Positions 51,436 through 60,389 of a stretch of DNA of 64,000 nt are shown here, in pieces; positions within the stretch are counted from its first letter, which is position 1; every line of letters begins with the position of its first letter. The notes under the pieces were generated by a model. The model had not been told where the DNA came from. It worked only from the letters and a program-made list of their open reading frames with translations, and did no database searches. Origin of the DNA: Thiocapsa roseilacustris (lineage in GTDB: Bacteria > Pseudomonadota > Gammaproteobacteria > Chromatiales > Chromatiaceae); contig NZ_JBBWVE010000006.1 in assembly GCF_041903755.1 (NCBI RefSeq), positions 135,341 through 199,340 on the forward strand, read 5' to 3'. The position numbers were made by a program, and so were the translations under genes.

Positions 51436-52679
51436 TGAGCGCAGAAAAGTCCGAGAACCTCAGCTGGATCGATAAGCGATTCCCGCTGACGGAGACCTGG
51501 AAGGCACATCTTTCAGAGTATTACGCCCCGAAGAACCTCAACTTCTGGTCGTTTTTCGGCTCGCTGGCGATCTTGACGCTGGTGATCCAGATCGTCTCCG
51601 GCCTCTGGTTGGCGATGAGCTATAAGCCGTCGGCCGTTGACGCATTCGCGTCGGTTGAATACATCATGCGCGATGTCGAGTGGGGGTGGTTGATTCGCTA
51701 CATCCATTCCACGGGCGCATCCGCCTTCTTTATCGTCATCTATCTGCACATGTTCCGTGCCTTGCTGTGGGGCTCCTACCGCAAGCCGCGCGAGCTGCTG
51801 TGGATTATCGGTGTCGTGATCTATCTGGCGATGATGGCGACTGCCTTCTTCGGCTATCTTCTGCCCTGGGGACAGATGTCGTTCTGGGGTGCGCAGGTCA
51901 TCGTGAATCTGTTTGCGGCGGTTCCGGTCGTCGGCGAGGACCTTGCAGTCTGGGTGCGCGGTGACTACGTCATCTCGGATACGACGCTCAATCGCTTCTT
52001 CGCCTTCCATTTCCTCTTGCCGTTCGTCTTGGCAGCCTTGGTGTTCCTGCACATCGTGGCGCTGCACCATGTCGGCTCCAACAATCCGGACGGCGTCGAG
52101 ATCAAGGAAGGCCCCAAGGGTAATCGCTGGAGCGACAAGGCACCGGCGGACGGGATCCCCTTCCACCCTTACTACACGGTGAAGGATCTGGTCGGCGTGG
52201 TCGTGTTCCTCGCGATCTTCTCGGCCATCGTCTTCTACGCCCCGACCATGGGCGGACTCTTCATCGAGGCGCCGAACTTCCAGCCGGCCAACCCCTTCCA
52301 GACCCCCGAGCATATCGCGCCGGTGTGGTACTTCACGCCGTTTTACGCGATGCTGCGAGCGGTGCCGCCGATGTTCGGATCCCAATTCCCGGGCGTGGTC
52401 GTGATGTTCGCGGCAATCCTGATCCTCTTCGCGCTGCCTTGGCTCGACCGCAGCAAGGTCAAGTCGATGCGCTACAAAGGCCCGATCTTCAAGGTCATGA
52501 CGGGGCTGTTCGCGATCTCCTTCATCGTGCTGGCTTGGCTCGGACTGCAACCGGTCGATCCCTTCCTGACCCTGTTGTCGCAGATCTTCACGGCCATCTA
52601 TTTCGCCTTTTTCCTGCTGATGCCGATCTACAGCTCGATCGACAAGACCAAGCCCGTTCCGGAGAGGGTCACCTCATGA
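51435..52679 (+). CDS. petB: Cytochrome b of the bc1 complex
   Basis: The 414-aa subunit has eight or so membrane helices carrying two b hemes and the Qo and Qi sites. Paired heme histidines lie in RYIHSTGAS and YLHMFRALLWGSYR, and again in AFHFLLPF and HIVALHHVGSNNP. The Qo-site PEW-type segment appears as TPEHIAPVWYF. The ATG at 51435 is preferred over the TTG one codon upstream, preceded by GAGGAGCGG. It overlaps petC by 4 bp. Confidence 0.97.
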   Translation: MSAEKSENLSWIDKRFPLTETWKAHLSEYYAPKNLNFWSFFGSLAILTLVIQIVSGLWLAMSYKPSAVDAFASVEYIMRDVEWGWLIRYIHSTGASAFFIVIYLHMFRALLWGSYRKPRELLWIIGVVIYLAMMATAFFGYLLPWGQMSFWGAQVIVNLFAAVPVVGEDLAVWVRGDYVISDTTLNRFFAFHFLLPFVLAALVFLHIVALHHVGSNNPDGVEIKEGPKGNRWSDKAPADGIPFHPYYTVKDLVGVVVFLAIFSAIVFYAPTMGGLFIEAPNFQPANPFQTPEHIAPVWYFTPFYAMLRAVPPMFGSQFPGVVVMFAAILILFALPWLDRSKVKSMRYKGPIFKVMTGLFAISFIVLAWLGLQPVDPFLTLLSQIFTAIYFAFFLLMPIYSSIDKTKPVPERVTS

Positions 52680-53404
52680 GAAAGCTGCTTATTGCCACCT
52701 TGGTTCTGTTGCTGCCCGCCGTAGGCTTCGCAGCGGGCGGCCATGTCGAGTTGGAGAAAGCCAATATCGATCTGAACGATCAGGCTTCACTGCAGCGCGG
52801 GGCCAAGTATTACGTCAACTATTGCATGGCGTGTCATTCGCTCAGCCATATGCGCTATTCACGCATGGCGGACGATCTGGGCATCGACGATACATCACTG
52901 CGCGAGAACCTCCTGTTCGGCGACGCCCAGCCGACCGACATGATGAAGAACTCGATGCGGCCCGCCGACGGGGAGGCCTGGTTCGGCACGGCGGTCCCCG
53001 ACCTCACGTTGGTGACGCGCTGGCGCAGTCCGGACTGGGTCTACACCTACCTGAAGAGCTACTACGCTGATCCTTCGCGGCCCTATGGGGTGAACAACGT
53101 GATCTTCCCGCTGGTGGGTATGCCTCACGTCCTCGGGGATCTGCAAGGTGTGCAGGAGGCGATCGTCGAAGAGCATGCCGGTCACGAGCCGACCATTGCC
53201 GGCGTGCAGCTGACGCAACCCGGAAGCTTGGCCCCTGAGGAATACGACAATATGGTTCGGGACATCACCGCGTTTCTCACCTACGCGGGCGAGCCGAGCC
53301 AGATGGAGCGGCGCAGGATGGGTATCTACGTCCTGCTGTTCCTCGGTCTCTTCTTCATCGTGGCCTTTGCGCTGAAGAAGGAATACTGGAAAGACGTCCA
53401 CTAA
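52676..53404 (+). CDS. petC: Cytochrome c1 of the bc1 complex
   Basis: The 242-aa subunit has a signal peptide (LLIATLVLLLPAVGFA), heme motif CMACH (C50, C53, H54) and probable axial methionine M149 in VGMPHVLG. A C-terminal anchor (GIYVLLFLGLFFIVAFAL) ends in KKEYWKDVH. It transfers electrons from the Rieske centre to soluble cytochrome c, in respiration or cyclic photosynthetic flow. Its start overlaps petB by ATGA. Confidence 0.97.
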   Translation: MRKLLIATLVLLLPAVGFAAGGHVELEKANIDLNDQASLQRGAKYYVNYCMACHSLSHMRYSRMADDLGIDDTSLRENLLFGDAQPTDMMKNSMRPADGEAWFGTAVPDLTLVTRWRSPDWVYTYLKSYYADPSRPYGVNNVIFPLVGMPHVLGDLQGVQEAIVEEHAGHEPTIAGVQLTQPGSLAPEEYDNMVRDITAFLTYAGEPSQMERRRMGIYVLLFLGLFFIVAFALKKEYWKDVH

Positions 53405-53621
53405 AGGTCGTCGAGAATCGCATCGGTTTCGATCCATTCGAGGCCGATGCGGGTCCCCATGCCTGTTGAAGGTCCGGCGGGACACACCTTCTTGCCGGCC
53501 GCTGACTCCCGCCGCACCCTTTACTCATGAGCGCAATGCTCAAGGCAGCTGACCCGGATGGTCGGCGATACCTGTTCCTCGGGCCCGGCCGGGCTTTGTC
53601 CACACGCTGACGAAGGGAAGA

Positions 53622-54257
53622 ATGGCTGTGGCTGCGAGTAGACGATCCGTGATGACGCTATTTTCCGATCCCACCTGTCCCTACTGCCACCGAGTTCGCA
53701 TGGTGCTCGCCGAGAAGGGTATCGCAGTCGACGTGGTCGACGTCGATGCGAATGACCTGCCGGACGAGGTGATGGACTTCAACCCTTACGGGACAGTGCC
53801 GACGCTAGTCGATCGGGATCTGCGGCTCTACGAGTCGCGGATTATCATGGAGTATCTCGACGAGCGCTTCCCTCACCCCCCGTTGCTGCCTGTGGACCCC
53901 GTCTCGCGCGCCAGCGCCCGGCTGTTCATGTACCGCATCGATCGCGATTGGTACACCCTGATGGGTCGGATCCGAAAGGGGAGTCCGGATGAAGCGGAGC
54001 AAGCTCGCAAGGAATTGCGCGAGAGCTTGGTGGTCACCGCGCCGGTCTTTGGCGCCCATACCTTCTTTATGAACGAAGAGTTTTCTCTGGTCGACTGCTG
54101 CATCGCACCACTCCTGTGGCGGCTTCCGGTCCTGCGTATCGAGCTACCGCCCCAGGCCGAGGCGCTGCGGGTCTACATGCGACGCATCTTTGCCTGCGAT
54201 GCCTTCCGTAAGAGCCTTACCGAGGCCGAGAAGGAGATGATCGCGGACCTGTCCTGA
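53622..54257 (+). CDS. sspA: Stringent starvation protein A (GST-like)
   Basis: This 211-aa glutathione-S-transferase-fold protein binds RNA polymerase in starved cells. The N-terminal thioredoxin-like domain has FSDPTCPYCHRVRMVL; the CPYC pair (C19, C22) is a redox-type motif. The C-terminal helical domain ends LTEAEKEMIADL. It is preceded by GAAGGGAAG and followed by sspB with TGATG overlap. The petABC-sspAB order is typical. Confidence 0.95.
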   Translation: MAVAASRRSVMTLFSDPTCPYCHRVRMVLAEKGIAVDVVDVDANDLPDEVMDFNPYGTVPTLVDRDLRLYESRIIMEYLDERFPHPPLLPVDPVSRASARLFMYRIDRDWYTLMGRIRKGSPDEAEQARKELRESLVVTAPVFGAHTFFMNEEFSLVDCCIAPLLWRLPVLRIELPPQAEALRVYMRRIFACDAFRKSLTEAEKEMIADLS

Positions 54258-54787
54258 TGGATGCCCCGATGGAGAGCGAGACCGACACCATGACATCGAC
54301 GAAGCCTTATCTGATCCGGGCCATCTACGAATGGATCCTGGACAACGATATGACGCCGCATTTGGTGGTGGATGTCCGCTATCCCGGCGTACAGGCACCG
54401 AAGGGGTTCGTCGAAGACGAGCGTCTAGTGCTCAATTTGTCGCCGAGCGCGGTGCGGGCTCTGGTCCTTGGAAACGAGCAGATCGAGTTCAACGCGCGTT
54501 TCGGCGGCGTGGCTCGCGACGTTTATTTTCCTGTCGAAGCGGTGCTGGGTATCTTCACACGTGAAAACGGTCAGGGAATGGTATTCCCCGAGTTGGCCTA
54601 TCCGCTTCCCGGCGAGCCCGCGCCCGAGGCCGATTCGGCCGCGGAAGTCGAGCCCAAGCGAAGCAAACCAGGATCGGTCGGTCGGCCCCGGGGCATTCAG
54701 CGCCCCCAAGGATCCGAAGGTCCTAAATCGCCCTCGGGCAAAGGGAAAGGCAAGGGTGGCGGTCCGACGTTGAAGGTCGTCAAGTAA
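54257..54787 (+). CDS. sspB: ClpXP protease specificity-enhancing factor SspB
   Basis: This 176-aa adaptor brings ssrA-tagged proteins to ClpXP. The N-terminal substrate domain (about 15-120) has KPYLIRAIYEWILDN and RFGGVARDVYFP. A flexible basic linker leads to the ClpX-binding tail GPTLKVVK, which is conserved. M12 is an alternative start. Confidence 0.95.
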   Translation: MDAPMESETDTMTSTKPYLIRAIYEWILDNDMTPHLVVDVRYPGVQAPKGFVEDERLVLNLSPSAVRALVLGNEQIEFNARFGGVARDVYFPVEAVLGIFTRENGQGMVFPELAYPLPGEPAPEADSAAEVEPKRSKPGSVGRPRGIQRPQGSEGPKSPSGKGKGKGGGPTLKVVK

Positions 54788-54964
54788 GCGCTGTTCCCGG
54801 CTTTTGCCCCTCGTTCGGGGGATCCGAATTCACACATCACCATCTTATTTACCGCGCATCTACCCGACAGACTCCAAATACTCTGAACCACGTCGGCTGC
54901 GACGTCTCGGGTGAATGCGAAGCGCAAATTCTGTGGTCGCGCGATGGGTCTCTACCGGCACGGT

Positions 54965-55279
54965 TCAGGCGTCCTGCGCCTGTGTCGGTAAACCGAAACT
55001 CAGATCCTCGAGCGTCATCCCCCGCATCACCAGGTAACCATTGCGGCGTCCGACGCCCTCTTCGCTGAAATCGAAACGATAGACGCGGCGCAGCCTCAAG
55101 CCTTCCGACCGCCAGGCGAGACCGAGACGCCGTATCGCGACCGTCTGATCCAGAAATTGCAGATTGCGTTGTTTGCAGGCGGTTTTGCAGACCTCCGTCG
55201 CGATCTCGCGCGCGCGCATGCTGTCGAGCCAGAACCAGCCGAGCAAGAGCAGAAAAAAGACGGCGAGCAGATTGCTCAT
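54965..55279 (-). CDS. DUF3301 family membrane-anchored protein
   Basis: This 104-aa protein has one N-terminal helix (LAVFFLLLLGWFWLDS), then ACKQRNLQFLDQTVAI and LRRVYRFDFSEEG, the signature of DUF3301. The function is unknown. It is convergent with sspB. Confidence 0.85.
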   Translation of the reverse strand: MSNLLAVFFLLLLGWFWLDSMRAREIATEVCKTACKQRNLQFLDQTVAIRRLGLAWRSEGLRLRRVYRFDFSEEGVGRRNGYLVMRGMTLEDLSFGLPTQAQDA

Positions 55280-55602
55280 TCAAACAGCTCCTCAAGTGTA
55301 ACGGGTGGGCGGCCTCTGTGAAGACGGGTTCACGCAAGGGCGATGTTCTCCCGATGGCGGGACAGCACATGCGGTAACGTCTCCCGGCTCGGATTCCCGG
55401 CCGGGTTGCGTACGGAACCTGAACGCGTGCGCGATCCGCGCGGCCAGCGGTTCAAGCAGCTGTGCGCGCACCGGCAGGTTGAGTATACCGAGCGCGCGAG
55501 GGTTTTTCGGAAAGCAGGTTGCGCGGGACGTGCAATGCGGCGATGAAGTCAGCTGCGCTCGGTATATACTGTCGGCCCTGCGACAACCACGGAGTGACCG
55601 AG
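55280..55602. other. Intergenic region of ~320 bp between divergent genes
   Basis: No coding potential is convincing. A TATACT hexamer at 55565-55570 lies about 30 bp before the downstream lipoprotein start and could be its -10 element, though no good -35 is seen. Confidence 0.35.
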
Positions 55603-56025
55603 ATGAAGAGACATATCCTGTCGGCCGTCGTTCTGTCATGCACGGCCATCGGGCTGGTCGCTTGCGGCCAGGACCAAGCACCGGTCGAGGAGTCCGTCGC
55701 GCCGCCCGCAGCTGAGTCGAGGATGCTCGACCAAGCGGGTGAAGTGGCCAAGGAGGCATCGGATCTTGTCGGCGAGATGGTAACCGAGGCCAAGGAGGCG
55801 TCCTCGGAAGCGGCGGCTGCGGCGATGGAGCAGGCCGAGGCGTTGCGAGATCGCGCCGAGACGGAGGCTAAGGAGATGATCGAGCAGATCAAAAGCTTCC
55901 TGGCGGAGGACAAGGAAGGGATGGCGCGTGAGTTGCTGGATAAGCTATCCGCCATGAAGGAATCGGTCTCCGACGCCTTGCGTGGCGAGATCGAGCGTCT
56001 GGAAGCCATGTTCTCGGACGCCTAA
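55603..56025 (+). CDS. Helical lipoprotein of unknown function
   Basis: This 140-aa protein has a signal (KRHILSAVVLSCTAIGLVAC) with lipobox LVAC, then a long Ala/Glu-rich amphipathic helix. Alanine-rich heptads such as EAKEASSEAAAAAMEQAEAL suggest a coiled coil, somewhat like Lpp or SlyB-associated stress lipoproteins. The ATG at 55603 is chosen for the signal peptide. I do not recognise the family. Confidence 0.7.
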   Translation: MKRHILSAVVLSCTAIGLVACGQDQAPVEESVAPPAAESRMLDQAGEVAKEASDLVGEMVTEAKEASSEAAAAAMEQAEALRDRAETEAKEMIEQIKSFLAEDKEGMARELLDKLSAMKESVSDALRGEIERLEAMFSDA

Positions 56026-56443
56026 GGCGATTTCCGGGAATGATCATCCCGGCCGTGCGTGTTGCCAATGCTTACCGGGCGACAAAAGTCGCCCCTACAT
56101 GTTGGTCGATGCTTTCCCGGAAATCACCTAAGCTGCGCCGCCGCGTCGCGGGAAGAGGGGTTTTGTTGTGCGGTGTTCGGGACCTCGGCTGAGCCATCCC
56201 CCCCCTCTCCCCAACCCCTCTCCCGCGAGGGGAGAGGGCTTTTTTGCGGTTAAGGGGTTCGGGCCGCTCTGCTGCACAGGTCGAGCGCCCAGGTCGGGTG
56301 TGTGTCTCGGGCTCGTGTCGTCGTCGCCGGTACGCGGCCTTGGTACCCGCCGCCGGGTTGCGGGCGGATTGTTTCATTCACACCATCATTTGAGGTTCGG
56401 CGATCGCTGTACCGTCGTGTGAAGGTGTCGGTCGGGATCGCTC
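56026..56443. other. Repeat-rich intergenic region of ~420 bp
   Basis: It contains GGCGATTTCCGGGAA directly after the stop (the same motif as at 6620-6640 and 16441), the GGGCGAC-AAAA-GTCGCCC hairpin (56078-56095), a terminator-like hairpin at 56215-56245, and GC-rich sequence before the SMR gene. No guanidine riboswitch is recognisable. Confidence 0.45.
56215..56245 (+). terminator. Rho-independent terminator-like hairpin
   Basis: CCCCTCTCCC, loop GCGA, GGGGAGAGGG, then CTTTTTT. It could end transcription from the lipoprotein gene about 190 bp upstream. The same CCCTCTCC-rich string also resembles a common dispersed repeat. Confidence 0.6.
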
Positions 56444-56770
56444 ATGGCTTGGCTTTATCTCGTCGTTGCCGGTATGTTCGAATGGGGTTGGCCCGTCGGC
56501 TTGAAGCTCGGGATGACGGATTCCGGCCTGCGCTGGGGCTGGATCGGATTCGCTGTCTTCTGCATCCTGGCGAGCGGTGCCTGCTTACTTATTGCGCAGA
56601 AGAGCATTCCGATGGGAACCGCGTATGCCGTCTGGACTGGCATCGGCGCCGTCGGGGCCTTTGCCATCGGGATCGTCCTCTTCGCCGAGCCGGCCACCCT
56701 GCTGCGTTTTCTCTTCGTGGGCATGATCGTGCTCGGCATCGTCGGGTTGAAACTGGTCTCCGGGCCTTAG
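56444..56770 (+). CDS. SMR family guanidinium exporter (Gdx/SugE type)
   Basis: This 108-aa four-helix dual-topology transporter exchanges guanidinium for protons. E13 in GMFEWGWPVGLK is the central glutamate, and GTAYAVWTGIGAVGAF is the SugE/Gdx signature. The length is normal. SugE-type members are mostly guanidinium exporters and not multidrug pumps; specificity here is inferred from motif. It is convergent with the AI-2E permease gene. Confidence 0.92.
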   Translation: MAWLYLVVAGMFEWGWPVGLKLGMTDSGLRWGWIGFAVFCILASGACLLIAQKSIPMGTAYAVWTGIGAVGAFAIGIVLFAEPATLLRFLFVGMIVLGIVGLKLVSGP

Positions 56771-56822
56771 GCCCAAGCCAGAACGGCGGCGGTGCGTGTG
56801 TGCGTGTGTGGGTCTCCGCGAA

Positions 56823-57890
56823 TCAATCGGGAGGGCCGAGCGGGCGGTTTCGATGCGGCTCTCTGATCTCGGGCCCCAGCATGATGGCGATCGGGCGTGT
56901 CTGCGGGTTGGTGTCCAGCGCGATCTTGAGCGACATGGTCAGGGGGACCGACAGAAACATGCCGACCGGTCCCAGCACCCACCCCCAGAATACCAGCGAG
57001 ACGAAGACCACCAGCGTGGAGAGCCCCAGACCGTATCCCATGATTTTCGGCTCCAGGATGCTCCCGATCAGGGTATTGACCACGACATAACCCAGCGCGA
57101 CAAGCAGTGCACTCTGTAGGTCGATCTGAACGAGAGCAAGCAAGACGGCCGGAATCGAGGCCAGGATGGAGCCGATCGTGGGGACGAAATTCAGCAGAAA
57201 GGCGATCAAGGCCCAGAGTACCGCGTAGTCCACCCCGAGGATTGTCAACCAGGCCCACAGGAGTACGCCGGTTCCAAGGCTGGTGAGGCTTTTGATTCCC
57301 ATGTAGCGGTTGATGCTGTCGAGGACGACATGCATCTGCCGGGTCGATGTGCCCGGCGATGTTAGAGCAGCCCGCAGCTTGGCCGGTAGCCCGGCGGCCT
57401 CGAGCAGGATGAAGACCACGGTCAGCAGGATGAGAAAGGCGTTGGCGAGCACCCCGCTGAGCCCGGACACCAGGTCTCCCGCCATTTGCAAGACGCGCGC
57501 GGGGTCGATATAGGTCTGCAGGGCCTCGCGCGAGGTATGGAAGCCGATGCCGTCGAGCCATCGCGCGAGGTCGTCGATCAGCAGCTTCAGGCGCTCCTGG
57601 TACTCCGGGAGGCTGGCCTTGAAACCGTCGAGCGATCCGGCGACCAGGATCGCAAGAATACTTCCGAGACCGGCGATCGCCAGGACGACCAGCAGCATCG
57701 CGGCCCAGTTCGGCACCCCCCGACTGCGCAGCGTGCGCAGCGGCGGCGTTGCGATGACGGCGATAAAGACGGCGAGCAGAAAGGGCGTGACCAAGGACGA
57801 CGCCGCCCTCAGCCCCGCGACAATGACGATGAAGGCCGCTGCCGCGATCAGGAAGCGCGTGGCAGGGCTGAATACGGGAGTGGAGTCCAT
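56823..57890 (-). CDS. AI-2E family transporter (PerM/YdiK type)
   Basis: The 355-aa membrane protein has about eight helices. N-terminal FLIAAAAFIVIVAGL and VTPFLLAVFIAVIATPPL, then a hydrophilic segment (about 85-175), then LNFVPTIGSILASIPAVLLAL and ILEPKIMGYGLGLSTL match the family. Substrates vary, and AI-2 export is not shown for most members. The ATG at 57890 is chosen over the frame to 57983, which overlaps the next gene. Confidence 0.92.
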   Translation of the reverse strand: MDSTPVFSPATRFLIAAAAFIVIVAGLRAASSLVTPFLLAVFIAVIATPPLRTLRSRGVPNWAAMLLVVLAIAGLGSILAILVAGSLDGFKASLPEYQERLKLLIDDLARWLDGIGFHTSREALQTYIDPARVLQMAGDLVSGLSGVLANAFLILLTVVFILLEAAGLPAKLRAALTSPGTSTRQMHVVLDSINRYMGIKSLTSLGTGVLLWAWLTILGVDYAVLWALIAFLLNFVPTIGSILASIPAVLLALVQIDLQSALLVALGYVVVNTLIGSILEPKIMGYGLGLSTLVVFVSLVFWGWVLGPVGMFLSVPLTMSLKIALDTNPQTRPIAIMLGPEIREPHRNRPLGPPD

Positions 57891-57898
57891 GCGTCGCG

Positions 57899-58366
57899 CT
57901 AGCGTGTCGCTCGCCCCGTTCCGACCGATGCGAACCTGGGTAGGCCCGAATACAGCCACCAGGTGTTCGTCACCTCGTCCCACCGCCAGACCTGTCGGTC
58001 GGTCAGTTGTTTGACGACCTGGGCGTCCTCGAACAGATAGTCGATGATGACCACCTGATTGGCGCTCCCGTCGGCCTGGATGACCGGCGGCTGGGTCACG
58101 TCATAGCCGGTCACGCGCAGCTCCGCGAATGCCTCCGGAAGCTCCCCGCTCTTGCGTTGATCCGGATGCATGAATCCGAACGCCGTATCGTAATAGCCCC
58201 AGCGCAGGGCAGATTGATAGCCGTTGGTGGCGGCCTGGAGTGCCACGGCGCGCCGGTCCTTCTCCACGACCGCACAGCCGACGCCCGACAGGCCTGTCAG
58301 GAGCACGGCAAACATCAGCAAGACGATCGAGCGCGGTATTTGCCCGGGCGCTCGCGGCCACTGCAT
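57899..58366 (-). CDS. Putative lipoprotein of unknown function
   Basis: This 155-aa protein has a signal (RSIVLLMFAVLLTGLSGVGC) with lipobox GVGC at C31. The mature part has an NTF2-like feel (ALRWGYYDTAFGFMHPDQ, and DRQVWRWDEVTNTWWLYSGLP); this is a guess. The ATG at 58366 follows AAAGGATCA; an ATG at 58387 is an alternative. It lies 8 bp upstream of the AI-2E permease gene, so the two are probably co-transcribed. Confidence 0.75.
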   Translation of the reverse strand: MQWPRAPGQIPRSIVLLMFAVLLTGLSGVGCAVVEKDRRAVALQAATNGYQSALRWGYYDTAFGFMHPDQRKSGELPEAFAELRVTGYDVTQPPVIQADGSANQVVIIDYLFEDAQVVKQLTDRQVWRWDEVTNTWWLYSGLPRFASVGTGRATR

Positions 58367-58522
58367 TGATCCTTTCGGCTGAGCCATCGCGCCCTCGAAG
58401 ATCGATCTCATGTCCGGACGCATGATAATCCAAGCCCCCGGCGCGACCAACGTCGGGACGAATCCGGATCTGCGGTATCATTCCGGACCGAACTTTTTGC
58501 CCCTAACCGATCTTGAAAAGCG

Positions 58523-59728
58523 ATGCCTGAATCCATCGAGCCGAAACGCGAGATCGCCGTTGCCGATGTGCGGCTCACACTTCTCGGAACCGCCCACGTC
58601 TCGCGAGCCAGCGAGGAAGAGGTCCGCGTCCTGCTGCAGAGCGGGGAGTACGACGCGGTGGCCGTGGAGCTGTGTCGCAGTCGTTTCAGCGCCTTGATGG
58701 ATCCCAAGTCGCTCTCGGAGATGGACCTCTTTTCGGTGATCCGCCAGCGGCGCGTCTACATGGTGGTCGCGAATCTCGCTTTGTCGGCCTATCAGCAGCG
58801 TCTGGCCGATCAGTTCGGGATCGAGCCCGGTGCCGAGCAGCGCACGGCGGTCCGCGTCGCCAAAGAGTTGGGCCTGCCGGTCCTGCTGATCGATCGTGAG
58901 ATCGGCGTCACCCTGAAGCGCATCTCGGCCAATCTCGGCTGGTGGAAGCGCTACACCCTCTTCACGGGACTCCTGGCCGCCATGCTGACCTCCGAGAAGG
59001 TCAGCGAGGAGGAGATCGAGCGGCTCAAGGAGGGTGACGTCCTGGAGACGACATTTGCCGAGTTTGCCCATGATCGGCGGGATCTGTTCGTGCCCCTCAT
59101 CGAGGAACGCGACCGTTACATGGCCGCAAAGCTGCGCAGCGAGCCTGCGCGGGCGGGCGTGAAGCGGGTCTTGGCCGTCGTGGGCGCCGGGCACCTGAAG
59201 GGTATCGCCGAGGCGTTGGAGACGGAGGCCGCCGACCCCGCCGCGGTCACGCGATCGCTCGAGGAGGTCCCCCCGCCGAGCCGTTGGCCGCGCTTCCTGT
59301 CATGGGGTCTGGTCGTATTGATCCTGAGCGGTTTCGCCTTCGGCTTTTCTCAGAGCACCAGTTTGGGGTGGGGCTTGGTCGCGGCCTGGATCGTCATCAA
59401 CGGCGGGCTTTCCGCTTTGGGTGCCTTGCTCGCCGGCGGACACCCTTTGACGGTGGTGACGGCGTTTCTCGCCGCGCCGCTGACCTCGCTGAATCCGACC
59501 ATCGGCGCAGGTATGGTCACGGGTGCGGTCGAGCTTTCGATGCGCAAGCCCCGAGTATCGGATTTCGGTCGGCTGCGTCTCGATGTCGTGACCTTGCGCG
59601 GCTGGTGGCACAACCGTGTCGCCCGGGTCTTTCTCGTGTTTCTCTTTAGTACCCTCGGTTCCGGAATCGGCACCTACGTTGCCGGCTTTCATATCGTGGA
59701 TCAATTGTATAACGTCGGCGTTCCCTGA
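58523..59728 (+). CDS. TraB/GumN (TIKI-like) family membrane protein
   Basis: The 401-aa protein has an N-terminal TraB domain (about 15-245) with LLGTAHVSRAS and VAVELCRSRF, and GAGHLKGI near its end. Membrane helices follow (about 255-385). The TIKI/TraB fold is predicted to be a metalloprotease-like hydrolase in some members. The bacterial role is not known. It is divergent from the lipoprotein/AI-2E pair and convergent with the YqiA gene. Confidence 0.88.
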   Translation: MPESIEPKREIAVADVRLTLLGTAHVSRASEEEVRVLLQSGEYDAVAVELCRSRFSALMDPKSLSEMDLFSVIRQRRVYMVVANLALSAYQQRLADQFGIEPGAEQRTAVRVAKELGLPVLLIDREIGVTLKRISANLGWWKRYTLFTGLLAAMLTSEKVSEEEIERLKEGDVLETTFAEFAHDRRDLFVPLIEERDRYMAAKLRSEPARAGVKRVLAVVGAGHLKGIAEALETEAADPAAVTRSLEEVPPPSRWPRFLSWGLVVLILSGFAFGFSQSTSLGWGLVAAWIVINGGLSALGALLAGGHPLTVVTAFLAAPLTSLNPTIGAGMVTGAVELSMRKPRVSDFGRLRLDVVTLRGWWHNRVARVFLVFLFSTLGSGIGTYVAGFHIVDQLYNVGVP

Positions 59729-59766
59729 TGGCTTGTCCGCGGCTTACGAAGACGCGACGACGGGAA

Positions 59767-60354
59767 TCAGAATCCTGCCCGGCCGTCGAGATGGCCCCGG
59801 ATCGTCTCGATCGCCTCGTCGAGGTGTTGAAATGCATGATCTCCGCCCTCCCAGACCAAGAGACGGCCGCAGCGTGCATAGATGCGCTCGGCGATACGCG
59901 CATCGATGACCTCGTCGCCGCGCTCCAGAAACAGGGTGCTCGGAGTGCCGTCGCAGGGTGCAGCGATGCCGTAGGGTCGGGTGCTCTCGATCAATGCCTC
60001 GCTGACCTGATAGCGTTCTCCGTCCGCCGTGGTCATGATCTCGCCGATGTGCTCTCGGAAGAGGCTCCAGGGCGTGAGTGCCGGGTTGATCAGGTACAGA
60101 TGCGAGAACCGAAACCGGCGGGCCAGGTATTGGCCGTAGAAGCCGCCCATGGAGCTTCCGACCACGGCCGGCTCGATGCCCCCGTGCTGGCCGAGAAGCG
60201 TGGCGAAGAAGTCCGTGAGAACGGCGACGGCATCCCTCGGGCGGTGCGCCGGATAGTCGACGGCGACGACCGGATGCGGGGCCAAGCGCTCGCGAAGGCG
60301 CTGGGCCTTGGAGGATCGGCTCGAGCTGTTGAGTCCGTGGATGTAAACGAGCAT
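59767..60354 (-). CDS. YqiA/YcfP family esterase
   Basis: This 195-aa alpha/beta hydrolase begins MLVYIHGLNSSSRSSKA. The nucleophile is S68 in GSSMGG; an Asp lies in RGDEVID and the His in GGDHAFQH. The length matches YqiA, a small esterase of unclear substrate. The open frame extends far upstream over the neighbouring gene, but the ATG at 60354 is the family start. It follows the 330-aa unknown gene by about 35 bp. Confidence 0.9.
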   Translation of the reverse strand: MLVYIHGLNSSSRSSKAQRLRERLAPHPVVAVDYPAHRPRDAVAVLTDFFATLLGQHGGIEPAVVGSSMGGFYGQYLARRFRFSHLYLINPALTPWSLFREHIGEIMTTADGERYQVSEALIESTRPYGIAAPCDGTPSTLFLERGDEVIDARIAERIYARCGRLLVWEGGDHAFQHLDEAIETIRGHLDGRAGF

Positions 60355-60389
60355 GTCGTCCGGGCCCTCGCCTCGCCGGGTGCCCGGGG

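Noticed and set aside
56270..56443. Guanidine riboswitch before the SMR exporter
   Set aside because: The region is GC-rich with a few hairpins, but none of the guanidine-I, -II (ACGR loops) or -III signatures could be found.
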